NCBI GenBank assembly: GCA_027579435.1
Contig: JANBPK010000958.1
Span: forward strand, 1 to 64,000
Length of the DNA: 64,000 bases
Direction: 5' to 3'
Origin: Candolleomyces eurysporus
Taxonomy: Eukaryota; Basidiomycota; Agaricomycetes; Agaricales; Psathyrellaceae
Shown piece by piece: positions 10,745 to 22,908 of this stretch (positions are counted from its first letter, which is position 1; the number at the start of each line of letters is the position of its first letter). The notes below the pieces were generated by a model. It was given only the letters and a program-made list of their open reading frames with translations. It searched no databases and was not told the DNA's origin. The position numbers and the translations under genes are program-made.

Positions 10745-11560
10745 GGTCAGGAGAGGATTTCGGTTCGGCGGTCGGGTTGTCGTCCCAAGTGCGTTACAGC
10801 CTCTTAAGCCATCTATCGTTGCACTAACGCGTCGATAGATGACACTCGAATATTCCATAGTTACACTCGCTCTCTTCAGCCTCATCTTCGAGATCTGCTA
10901 GCCCTTATGAGGACCTTCGATGCAGAGGGATTCCCAGATTTCCTGCCTGTCGCCCTACCACTTTACTGTTTCGTAAGATAGTTCCCGACCTGGTGCCTAC
11001 TCGCTCCAACTTTCAGATGATTTGTTGAGCCCCAGCTTCAAGAATGCATGCCGAACCCCCGATAAGTCACACCAGGGAGCGCTTATGCGACACGCCGCCA
11101 CATAATATGCGCCTATGGGTCGGGAGGAATGGGGTTTGCCGGTCAGGCGTCCAAGGTGCGTCACAGTGCCATAGGCCGTCTATCAAGGTGCTAATGCATT
11201 GATAGACACGCATTCAACTACTGAGCATTTAGTCACTACCCCTAGGCGCCGACATCTTCGACGCTGAAGGATGCCAGGATGCGCTCTGCGCCAAAACGCA
11301 CATCGTCTTCTTTGAGCTCAACATCGAACTCTCTCCAGCCCCATCTTCAAACCCCGCTACCTCACATGAACTTCAATGCGGAGGGATTCTTGAATTTCTC
11401 GCCTGCCGCCCCCCCCCACTCTGCGCCAAACTGCACACTTACCTCCTCCTCAACCTCACATCAACCTCTTTCCACCCTCGCTTTCAAGACCAGCTACCCC
11501 TCATGAGAACCCTTGATGCGAGGAATTGTTGGATCTCCCATCTGTAGTCTACCGCGCGCC
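10745..11560 (+). repeat. Diverged direct repeats (blocks A and B repeated)
   Basis: Block A occurs at about 10745-10850 and 11117-11215; both copies share GTCAGG/GTCCAAGGTGCGT/ATCGATAGAnnAC-like blocks (TGATAGACACGCATTC in the second copy). Block B occurs three times, at about 10874-10966, 11330-11415 and 11445-11550, sharing ATGAGGACCTTCGATGCAG- and GGGATTCnnGAATTTC-like blocks. The arrangement suggests an ancient ~400-bp tandem duplication with a third partial copy. The second B copy carries a C9 run. No intact gene is recognised. Confidence 0.6.
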
Positions 11561-12242
11561 GACTGAGCGGCATTTGACGAAGGAAAGTTGGCATTGTCTC
11601 TGGGGGAATGCCAACGGTGACGATCGACGATGGCCACCGCAGAGGTAAACCGGCAAAACGACCTTCGATGTTCGGTGTCGTTGCTGCGTGCGACCACCAG
11701 CGGCCATCAACGATGGTTTCTTGTGCGGTGCCCTCGCTGAATGGCCTTCGATTATTAGTCATTTAATTTGAATGAAATAAATAGTGCTACATGCGTAAAG
11801 ATGCGACCAAAAGTGTTACATTGAATGTTTTCGATGACCACGCGCAAGGTAAACACCCAAAATTACTTGTACAATTCTGGCGTGCTGGAATTTGGTTAGA
11901 AGAGGGGGATACGAACGAAGGTGCCGTTATAGCCGCACGGGGAGCTGCTGGATATCAATTGTTTGAGACTTCAATTTGAGNAAAAAAAGCGACAGAAACT
12001 CACATGATCGTCACGGAGCGCGGAAATCGGCAAATTCTTGACGAGTTCGCGAACGTCTTCCGGAAGGTCATCGTAGACTTCCTTTATGACATTAGACACG
12101 AAAAATGCCTCATCCAGGGCCCTCCGCATCTCTTGCGCGTCTTTAGGGGTCAAGCCATTGTCACCAACCGGTCTCCGTGCAACAAGAAAGCTAGCTTTAT
12201 CACACTAATCCAAGTACAAGAAGAGGATCCTGTAGACGCCTA
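11561..12242. other. Unrecognised; possible minus-strand exon at about 12010-12150
   Basis: A minus-strand frame near 12010-12150 reads LTPKDAQEMRRALDEAF and ends at a good 5' splice site (GTGAGT just below 12007). The phrase EDAQEM..ALDEAF resembles the C-terminal helix of Cys/Met PLP enzymes, so it could be a displaced last exon of the gene at 12243-13664. This is speculative. An N precedes a poly-A run at 11982. The frame at 11484-11762 (minus) is not recognised. Confidence 0.25.
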
Positions 12243-13664
<1,422 letters not shown>

Positions 13665-14999
13665 GTTGGAAAATAGGGCGAGAACGCTAAACGTGGAGCC
13701 TCGAGAGTAGGTCGGTGGTGTCTAAGAGTTTAGACGGAGGGGCAGGAAGAGACGGTTAGGGAGCAACCAGATGGACCACCCCGTGGTCACTGAGAAGGAA
13801 GCGTAAGCAAGGGCGGATAGACAAGCAGGATATTAAGATAGACCTCATCGTTTTTATAGTATTCACTTCATCGAGGAAACGAAGGGAAGAGCCGGCAAAA
13901 TCAAGGGTGCTCACTCGGTGCTCACTATGGCGTATCGGCTGAGCCATTATTCCCACACTTTCACATGCAATATTACTATTCGGAAGGCCCATGCTTCGTG
14001 TGCTACCTCATCTGCCACGTAACGCGAATCGCAAAAGCATCGTGGAGACCCATGTCGACGAGTTGGGGTCCGTTGGTGCGACTTGTGCTCATCTTGGTGT
14101 CATTACACCGGTTTATGGTATCATATCATTACATTCCGTAACGAATTTGTATGACTTGACTTTCTCGGTGTCGTGGATCCTCCAGTCATTCACGAAGTTA
14201 AAAACCCTATCTGTTCGGTGCGCCGATTGCTTTTCCCCGTCATCTTATCTGACTCACAACATATAAGCTAGGGGGCTGAAACCTGTTTGACCACCCGTTC
14301 TGACAGACGGATTTGTTCGCTCATTCAGTGGCATCTGCGCGCCGAATAGGAAGTGCCATGTTTCGCGGAACAATACTCCGTGCCAATTTGGATTCACTTC
14401 GTCAATTGGATTGATGCCGACTTGTGTAGACGGAGAAAATGAGTTGCTTCTCTGCACTGAGAGGAACGGAACTATGTGTCGAGATCATCCAGGAGCCCTT
14501 CCATACAACTAAAATAAGATGGGGCGGTTGGGGAGGCAGAGCGGCGTCCAGTCGCGTGGCTGCACGATCTCGATCCCAAGGCTATGTGAGGAAGTTGCCA
14601 GGCCATCTTCGAGACCCATTCGGAATTGGGTTGAGACCGCGTGCAACTTTCATTTCCACTTGGATGATTTAAATCAACTTTCCGGAGCTTACTGAGTATC
14701 TCTCGCAGTGCCAATGCAGGCCCCACTATCGCCTCTGCTTGCTGCCTCGATGTTGCAAGCCTGCGGCAAACCCTCCATATGACCTAGATTCCGTCTACTG
14801 CCTTGCACGAATCAATTGGGTCGAATCGTTTATTCGTCTCTTCCGAGTCGTCCCTCTTGCTCTCCTGCTCGGGAATCCTGCTTTCGCTTCTCCAACTCAA
14901 CTTGCCTCCTGCTCGCCGCCTTCCTCAACAGTCAATTCGACCACCCGAAAAAAGGGAGTAACTTGTATCGTTCTCAGGTCCATGACTCCTCTAGTCCCT
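13665..14999. other. No recognised gene
   Basis: This includes the divergent upstream region of the PLP-enzyme gene. Frames of 60-101 codons (for example 13991-14266 plus and 14739-15044 plus) show no motif I recognise. Confidence 0.4.
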
Positions 15000-15690
15000 G
15001 TAAGCGCCCTCCGCACTCAACAACGCCCTCTGGTCCCTCCCTAACCGCTCCCCCAATTGCCCTACCCATGCCTTGACCTGGTCCAGCTCGGCTTCGCGCC
15101 GCTTGAGCGTGATGAGCGAGTCGTCGAGCTTCGTGTACAAGTTGAGTTGAGCTTGGCTAGCTTGGACTTGAGTTCGAATGGCTGAGCGTGCAGCGAATTG
15201 AGGTTGACGCAGTCACCTTCGCGTTCGGCTCAGCTCTAAGGCGATTGAGCTCATCCTCTAAACAAGCCGAATCCCTTTTGAGGCGGTCAACTTCAAGTTG
15301 GAGAGAGTACCGTTTGGAATTGACGCTCTTTTCCAACTCTTTTCTCTCTCTCGACGTCATCCAACGCACGTCATCCTCTCCCAGTTCTCCTCTTTTTCCC
15401 TCAACCGGTCTTCCGTTCTCTTGAGTTCACTACTCAACATCTCAGCTTGGCTCTCAGCGGCCTCTCCAGAATTCGAATTTGGGCCCCGTACTCAAGGATG
15501 AGTGAGTCGAATTCAGAGCGGGTGGACGTTGAGGAGGATTGGGTCAACTCAAGGTCAGCGACGAGCCAATCTATGTGAGATGCGAATTCTTCTTGCTGGG
15601 CGAGGTGGTCTTCGATCGTTTATTGAGATTCAGAGAAGGCGTCTTGGAGATCTTCGAGTTCGGGTTTCAAGGTAGCGTTTCCCTAGAGCG
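15000..15690 (-). pseudogene. Decayed coiled-coil protein gene
   Basis: Minus-strand pieces in two frames read as a long coiled coil: LEDLQDAFSESQ, HIDWLVADLELTQSS, KELEKSVNSKRYSLQLEVDR and DSACLEDELNRLRAEP. After a frame change come LYTKLDDSLITLKRREAEL, VKAWVGQLGERLGRDQ and a stop at about 15002. Heptad spacing of Leu and Glu/Lys is plain. Stops near 15620 and 15425 and a frame shift near 15190 break the reading. The family is not identified; it resembles the C-terminal rod of a filament-like or kinetochore-type protein only in general character. Confidence 0.5.
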
Positions 15691-17312
15691 AAAGGCGAGA
15701 GGGAGTGAGTAGAAAGCTAGACGCCAGGTCCGGCGCATCTAGACGTCATCACTGCGCTGATGTTTGGTAAGAGCTCTGACGGGCATGGTCAGGAAGCCGG
15801 CAAGCAACACTTTCGCCATTGCCCGCTGGCGTCCATCGTCGTTGGCTTTGGTGGAGCAAGGCCAAGGAAGCCCTCTTTCCGACTCTCCATTGATGATCTT
15901 CTCCTCCTCATATACGTCTTTTACCAGAATCACCGTCGACGCTATTGACATTGACCTCACCGCAAAACTCCTAAATAATACTACGAGCTGGACCGACCAC
16001 ATTTCTCTCCACACGAGAAGCCGGGTGAGAAGAAATATAGGGTACCGACATTTGATACCTCGCACGAGGATGATGAACCGAGACGACCTGGCGCAGTGGT
16101 AAAAGTGTGGAGGAAAGGGGGATAGAGAAGTGTGTTGCGATACGCGATCGCGCAGCGGCGAACGAGAGTCTGTTGCGTATGATGAAGAAAGTAGGGCTGG
16201 GAAGCATGCGAAGGACGCTTTGTGGAGGTGAGTGTGTGTTGCTATCTTCTCTTCTATGCATGTTCCTATTTTCTCACTCTGTCCTGTCCTCTGCTTCTTT
16301 CGGCGTCCCCACTGTTCGTTGGACCTTGTACAGAGTCTCTCCACCTTTTTCCCCCTCTTTAATTCTTTTATTTCTGAATATCCCTCCATCCCCATTTGTT
16401 TCCCCCCACTTGGTTCAGTGCATTTTGTCTGTCAAGGATCCACCACAAATGGTACTGATTCAATCGGTGTCTAGCATTGACCATCCATCTACCTCCGCCA
16501 CCAGGCGCGTTGAAGAAGCCAGAATGATGATTCTCCAGTCCGTCCCATTCGAATCCTCCGGACTCTCACGTGTTGCCTCTTCCTTTCTTATCCCGAGCTG
16601 TTGCCGTCCCAAAGTAATTTGGTTCGCCGGCGCTTCCCTCTTTCTGCGCCCAATCATGTCATACGAGAACATACGTGTTTATTCCAGTCGAGTAACTCTT
16701 TTGCTCCTGTCTACCTCCCCTTACGCCACGGAATATTTGCGCTCGTCTGATTATGTATAAAATTGGCATTTCTCGAACCCCGTGTGTGTGTCATCTGCGA
16801 TCGCATGTATCTGTTCCAATTCCCGAAGCGCCAAACCAAATTTGGCTTCACCCCTGAATTGCGTACTCACAATCCCAATGTGACTGTCGCTCGTTTCGCA
16901 TGGAGGATGAAACTTCCTGGAAATTGTGAATTCAAATAAACGATCTTGTACTCGAAATCAATATACATGGTATCAAGAAATGTAGTTATCAAGCGAGAAG
17001 TTCGTTATTTGGGATACATTGGCCGTGAGTGATGTACAAGTTGTGCAAGTCAAGAAATTGAGAGCGCGATGACAGGTGGGTTCAATCGAGAGGTGACTAG
17101 TAGGAAGAAGATTGAAATCGATTCGAGTATTCTATTCTCCAAGATGAATCTAAATTTGCGCACGATATACCGGCTTCTATCGCAGTTGAGTCCTGGCTCA
17201 CTGAGCGTGCGTGCGAGACGTCCCCGGCGTAACGACTGATTTTCCACCCCCATAGATCCCTGGTAGGCCGACGAACTGGAGGATTCTGAGACGTCGATGT
17301 CCTGTCAGCCAA
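15691..17312. other. No recognised gene; two long overlapping anonymous frames
   Basis: Frames of 217 codons (16107-16760, plus) and 218 codons (15739-16395, minus) overlap on opposite strands. They are rich in Ser/Leu/Arg and lack any domain or signal I recognise. Either could be a fast-evolving gene, but neither has splice or start evidence. Confidence 0.3.
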
Positions 17313-18657
17313 TCAATGATCTTCGTGTTCGAGGAACGACACCAACGGTCGCCGTTGGTCCCCCGGGAAGTTTGGACAATCGACAACTTTGAGAGTGGTT
17401 AGATGGGACAGTAGTCGTCGCGTGTGATGACTCGACATCTCCTTCTTCAGTTCCGCCCAAAATCCATCATCTATACAAGGGCAGTTGATCAGCTCGAGAT
17501 GTTGTCCACCAAAGTGAGCTACCATCTTCGGAATCACTCGATGATCGTCCGTGGGGGTGTCCACAAGAACTAGCTTTGAACAGTTCGAGACGTGAATGGG
17601 AGATGGGAAGCTGAAGTAGCAGCGGATGAGGATGAGCGTCCGAGGATTAGTGATTCTGTTGAGAACAAACTCGACAGAGTCCTGTTTCGTATGCTTAATG
17701 ATGATACGATGCATGGATGTTGAGACGAGTGGTGTTCCAGCTTGGGCAGACGATGAGTGTGCGGAATATACGTCGGGTCCTTGGACTGTCCAGGGGTGGC
17801 CATCATCTATCGGCTCGAACGTGTCCAAGTCCAACGTTACGAGTCGTGAAAAGGACGGTAAGACGTCGACGAAGAAGCGGTGGACGAGTTCTTCAGAATA
17901 GCCATCCACGCGGAAGGTAAGATTGTTTATGCCGAACGTCTCAAGCATCGGCATACTAGAGAATACGTCCTCCATTCCAGATCCACTTCGGTGAATCGAC
18001 GATCGAAGCATTACAAACAGGTTCCTCCCATCGACGTGAACCGTGGTCAACATTGGATTGACTTCGAATCGACCGTGAGTTGGAGGCGGGGGGGGAGGCC
18101 GGATGAGGCTGGAGGATCGAATCGTCTGCGTTGCATCTCAACACGATTTTCCTCATCGTCAGAGGTCGATGAACATTGCTTGAGCGGAGGAGTGATTGAA
18201 GGTCGGGTAGGGACGAAGCTTGGTTGGTCTCTACCACCAGCACCTCAACCCTCTCTAAGTGCCCCTCCAAGGCGCTCAAGAGAACCTCTACGGATCCACG
18301 TTCGTCAAAGTCGAGGGTAGGTGGGATCTTCATCTTCCTAATAAGGTAGACGCAGACGGTGAGAGGTGCAGAGCGAGTGAGGTAGGTATTGAGAGGAGAG
18401 ATCGAGAGTGTTTCGACAGTATGTGGTGCATCGATGAATATCGTTATGTGTCGCCATGTCGATGGGGTACGGTGTGATATGTCATGCCAGCGTCGACAAA
18501 CGCGGCCGAGGTAGTGGAGGCCGGAAGGTACTTGCTCTACGCTGCGCGGTAGATATACCTGAGGATCGAGGTCGATGTTCGGAATGACGGCATATTGGAG
18601 GATCAGAGAAATGTTGTCGGCAGGGAGTCTTCTGATGGGGGAGCTCCTGCTAGACAT
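17313..18657 (-). CDS. F-box domain protein, single exon with a 1-nt homopolymer frameshift
   Basis: The start at 18657 gives MSSRSSPIRRLPADNISLI, the beginning of an F-box-like motif that ends in GRVCRRWHDISHRTPSTW (residues about 10-65). F-box proteins recruit substrates to SCF ubiquitin ligases through Skp1. The rest (to ~447 aa) is LRR-like and of unknown specificity, with LETFGINNLTFRVDG, LVTLDLDTF and LTTLKVVDCPNF. The reading frame breaks at a run of eight Gs (plus strand 18088-18095). With seven, translation passes smoothly through THGRFEVNPMLTTVHVDG to a stop at 17313. The rest of the frame is clean, so I favour a sequencing indel over a pseudogene. A decayed, inverted paralogue lies at 20689-21453. 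Confidence 0.7.
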
Positions 18658-19663
18658 CGTTGGAAACGACCCTAAAGATGGCAGACAGTGATCGCCCAGA
18701 GAATAGTAGGCGGTGTTCGGTGACGATCTGCTGCAGAAAATGGGTTTGAAACGTCGAAAGAGATGAATAAAAAGCCCCCACAAGGAGGAGCTCATAAGAG
18801 TCACGGATATCCTTGCAGAAGAGGAGAGGATCTGGCAGTCTTCGGGCCACGCTGCTGATCCGGTCGTAAAACGGGCTGAGTGCGAGGCAGCCGAGAAGGA
18901 GGTGGAATTCCATAGAACCTTCAAGGTAAGTTTGTTCAACTCAGTTGACTCCACTGGAGAATCATGCGCACCGTCGAATAAGGTTTTACCACCGTTCAGG
19001 TGACCATCTAAGCAAGAGACGACCAACGAGGACAAAAATTTTCAATTGCTGTGTGCCGCGAGGCGTCGTTTTTAAGGTGGTAATCGGTCCTGGGACTAGA
19101 TCCGGAGATCATCAACCTCACGAGTTGATTCGATTTCCCAAAGAAACGCTCTCCGTTATACTGTGGCAGTCGATGAGAAACGTAAAACTTCAAATGACTC
19201 CGCAGCTGCTCGAACTCAAAAGGAACCGTTCTACACAATTTTTTTTATAGGGCGCCTGTGACACGGTAAACTCAAATTTTGTCTTTTCGGTGGAACTGAA
19301 CAGTGTCATCAATGGATCTTCTATCCTTGAAATAGATGATCGGCTCAAGTGGAAGCAAGGTAATAGCAAGATAATCGTTGAATACGACCGCGACGGTGCG
19401 AAAGTCAAAATCGATTAAGTCGTATTTCAGTCACCGGCGTGCCGATTCCCAGGATCTAAAATCGGAATGTTTGCCTCACAAAAGCCACGATTGAATATCG
19501 AAAACGAGGGCAGTGTATTGAGAATCGTAACGGACATACAAATGCGGTGGGTATCAGCAAGACTGACTATCACTAGAAAGGCGAGCGTCGAATCCATGAA
19601 TCGATAAATAATCCAAGGAATAACTACGATAACAATCACAAAAAAAAGAACAAAAACATGTAA
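18658..19663. other. No recognised gene
   Basis: An open frame continues upstream of the F-box start on the minus strand as far as 19035, but it is not supported as coding. The region is otherwise featureless to me. Confidence 0.4.
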
Positions 19664-20139
19664 TTAATGTCTAGGTAGCGAAATAGAACCAGTCGCGTTC
19701 GCCGGACGAGGTTGTTGTTGCTGAGTCTGCCTCTTCACTTGAGCCTCCATTTTAATCCTCTGCTTCCTCGCATGGTCGTCCTTCAACCTGATGGAGAGGA
19801 TGGACGACATATAACTTCCGGGGGTAGGTGGTGGTCGGTAGAGTAGATTGAGTACGGCTTCTTCGGATTTACATTCGAGAAGTTGTCGGCGAACAAAGGA
19901 GACGGTGCCGTAGTCAGAATGGACCAAACTGAGCTGAAAAGACCCAACGGTACCCCCCGAGATCGATAACGGTAGGGAGAATGGGAAAGAGCGTAGGATG
20001 AAGGAGGGTATGACACTTACCGAGGATACACAGTCAATCTGGCCCGATTCGACTGCACAAATCTCCGCTGAATATACTTGGCTACCTTGTTGAAATCCGG
20101 TCCACCGGTGTACTCGGGGAAATACCGCTCCAACGCCGC
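19664..20139 (-). pseudogene. G-protein alpha subunit C-terminal fragment with odd tail
   Basis: Exon 20021-20139 encodes YFPEYTGGPDFNKVAKYI then RRF..SNRARLTVYP, the strand-helix-strand segment before the TCATDT (G5) region of heterotrimeric G-alpha proteins. GTAAGT follows. An AG at 19929-19930 joins in frame to exon 19664-19928, which begins LVHSDYGTVSFVRRQLLE. This is a diverged counterpart of the ATDT..V..VF helix. The frame then runs on with a Gln/Pro-rich tail of about 60 residues that G-alpha normally lacks. No P-loop, DVGGQ or NKxD exon lies upstream before 20690. The fragment is open (127 codons) but cannot bind GTP alone, so I infer a truncated relic. Confidence 0.6.
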
Positions 20140-20688
20140 CTATTATGAGCACGTCATGTCAGCTACCGAGAACCAGTTTGGAACGGCCGTGTGTATGATC
20201 ACCTTCGGCGCGGTGCATCGAGCTTGCCGAGTCTGTAGCTGCGACGTTGACGCATTCTGCTCGGTCCGAGAGAGCTCGTCAAATAGGAGACTTCAAGGAC
20301 AACCAAAGAGGTGACCCCGATTCAGGCACCTGAGATCCATACCTCATGGTCAAGATTGGCAAATTTTATTGCCCTTTTAGAGACGGCCAGCCAAATAGGC
20401 TTTCTTGAGCTGAAAACTGACCCCAAAAATTTTACGAGATTCTCTACTTTTCCTTACGTTCTGCTGATCGGTTTGAGACTACAGCCCCTTCCTCCCCGCC
20501 TCCCATTCAATCAAATCTTTCTTCCCCCGTACTACCTGGCGACGCCCCACAGCCACTGCTCCACCATCTGTCACGGGCCAGGGTCCACATCCTCAGGGAA
20601 GAATGCTTTCAGCACCACTGGGCGTTCATCAATCGCGGGAGGGCCACCGTCGCTGAGTGCTCTCGTATCTACAGACGACCAGCATCGG

Positions 20689-21453
20689 TGACTCCATACC
20701 CCAGGCTCGAGCTCCCTACCTCCACCAATTCACACTCGATTGTTTCATCGCGCGTTGACCATACTTTTGCTCGATGGGAGGAATATGCTATTAATGCTCC
20801 GGCCCTCTGAATGATCTCAGGAGTGGAGGATGTTTTTGCGAGTATGCCGATGCTCGAGAAGATAGGGATCAACAGCCTTACTCACTGCATGGACGGATTT
20901 ATCGACCACTTCTTCCGTAACCTCTTTCCAACCGTCTTACGACGTTGGCGTTGGGTAACTTCGAGCCTGTAGACCTGCTGTAGACGACCGGCGCGAGCCT
21001 ATCCAGGGCTCGGCCTTGCGCTCAAGCCGTAAACCTTTCTTTGCCATCTCACTCTTATATCTCATCGTCAAAACCTCCAGTCACCTTTCAATCGCATCTG
21101 TTCTCAGATCGATCCGCCCTCACACTCTAGTCATCACTGACGGTTACTTCAACTCCCCGCTTCGCGTTCCCGGTTTCTCAAAGCTGGTCTTGATCAACAT
21201 CAGCTCCGACTTTCATCGAGCGTTAACGAAAACGATTGCTCGCTGGAATGGGGAATACCCCGAGATCCGCAGTTGTGCGTGTGTAGGCGACAAATTCTGG
21301 GCTGCGTTGCAGACAGAGCTGTCGGCTCGTGAAGACAGAGGGCCCGCTGAAATATTGGAGAGGTCCGTACTTGGTCGGTTCAAATCAGTCACAGTGGTCG
21401 ATTGTCCAATCAACCTTCCTACCATACTCGTTTTTACCATTATCCGATCATAG
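20689..21453 (+). pseudogene. Decayed paralogue of the F-box gene, opposite orientation
   Basis: Plus-strand pieces parallel the second half of the F-box protein at 17313-18657. Here GVEDVFASMPMLEKIGINSL (about 20820-20880) matches GMEDVFSSMPMLETFGINNL there. RPHTLVITDGYFNSPLRV, FSKLVLINISSDFHRALTK, KFWAALQTELS and SVTVVDCPINLP (21016-21420) match the later segments in order. Stop codons and frame changes separate the two parts near 20810 and 20965, and no F-box N terminus is found. The pair is inverted, about 2 kb apart, with the G-alpha fragment between them. Confidence 0.8.
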
Positions 21454-21830
21454 AGCTCGTTATAACATCTTGCGGACCGAGTCTTGGAAGCTGTACATAC
21501 AATAACGCCCCGCTGGTACATCGTCTACCACACCTTGGAATTGGTCTTGATGAATGACCTGTACAGATATCAACGACTTACTTTAGACAGAATCATCTCG
21601 ATTGGGTAGTAGAGGAAAACCGAATGTCGATCGTGATGTGTTCGAACAAGTGGGTTGTCATCTTGTTTCAGCAAGTCCATTTTTGTCGTTACGGCCATTG
21701 AAATGCTGCGATTTTCAATGACTAGAGTCGGAGGCGCATTCTTTCGATTACAGGAAAATGGAGGATGATAACATATAGCTTTACTATCCCTCAGATACTG
21801 TTGCAAGAGGTGTAGATATCAAGATTGCGT
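21454..21830. other. No recognised gene
   Basis: A short intergenic stretch between the F-box relic and the 3' end of the esterase gene. No motif seen. Confidence 0.4.
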
Positions 21831-22908
21831 TTACGCGACCCACCCCCTCTGCCTCGCACTAACCCACCCATTATGCCACGCCTGCCCCATCTTCACATAC
21901 CCACCCGCATTCGGATGAACACCGTCTGCCAAATCGGAGTTGGTCACACTTGCCATCGAGACCCAGACCACCTTCTGCCCGGAGCTAATCTTCTGCTGAA
22001 TCAAACTCTGTATCCTGGAATTGTACTGATCGACGTTGGATTGGGAAAAAGAGAGGGGAATAAGGCTAGCTACGAAGACGGTAGCCTCTGGAGAGGCGGT
22101 AAAGATTTTGTCGATGAGTTGCATGAGGCGAGTTGGTGCGTTGGAGACGTCTTGGCCGATCATGTCGTTGGTGCCTGCCATGAGAGTGACGACCTAGCAC
22201 ACAGTAACAAAGGAAGAGATGACAAGTCCAGCAGCCACCTTTGAACAGTGATGAATAAAAGACGTACCTGTGGCTTCTGACGTAACGGGGTATCAGCGTA
22301 ACCCGAGATTTGTGCAATGGTCGCACCCGAATGACCCTCATTATCGTTATCTTGAATGTTACCGTTCTTCACAGTCCCAATATAATCAATGATAACGCCG
22401 TCCTTCGAAAGAAGATCCTTTAATTCCTTGCGATACGAGTTGCCGTCATTGCTGCCCATACCATAGGTGATACTGTCGCCAAGAGGGAGCACAATGATGG
22501 GACCACTGGGGATGGTCTGAGTAGGAGTAGGCGTCGTTATGATGGTAGTAGGAGGAGTTGTGGGGTTAGGGTGAGTTGAGGTCTGAGTACTAGTCGTAGG
22601 CGCTCCCCCGGGCTGGCATTGGGAGTACCCTGTGCGAGTCAAGACATAATTAGTGGGTATAACTTTGTCGTGGAAATCTTGAGTCACGTACAGTCGTTCA
22701 GTTTCACGCATGTGCTCCCGCTTGCACATTCTTGGTCGCCGATATATCCTGATCCCTATTTCATAGATATCCTGTGTCAGAAAAGCATTGGATTGAGGGA
22801 GGAAGCCATGGAACTAACTCCGCATTGTCCGTACGGTGGTACGACTGCGAGGGATGACTGGGCAAAGAGTCCGAACACAGCCAGAGATAGCGAGAGTGCA
22901 TTGAGCAT
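21831..22908 (-). CDS. Secreted SGNH esterase, CBM1 + CE3-type (acetyl xylan esterase-like)
   Basis: Exons (minus): 22819-22908, 22692-22755, 22268-22629, 21831-22193; 292 aa. Start codon 22906-22908 was chosen because an 18-20 residue signal peptide follows (MLNALSLSLAVFGLFAQSSL). Mature residues ~23-57 form a CBM1: YGQCGGSGYIGDQECASG, STCVKLND and WYSQC, with four Cys and the binding aromatics restored across introns 1 and 2. A Thr/Pro linker follows (~58-88), then the SGNH fold: LGDSITYG (nucleophile Ser), GHSGATI, AGTND (oxyanion Asn) and DGVHPNAGGY (Asp/His). Family members remove acetyl groups from xylan; the CBM1 targets cellulose. The substrate is inferred. All motifs are intact. Confidence 0.92.

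Noticed and set aside
16084..16110. TGGCGCAGTGGT, a tRNA A-box-like sequence
   Set aside because: No GGTTCGAxTCC B box follows within 100 bp and no cloverleaf can be drawn.
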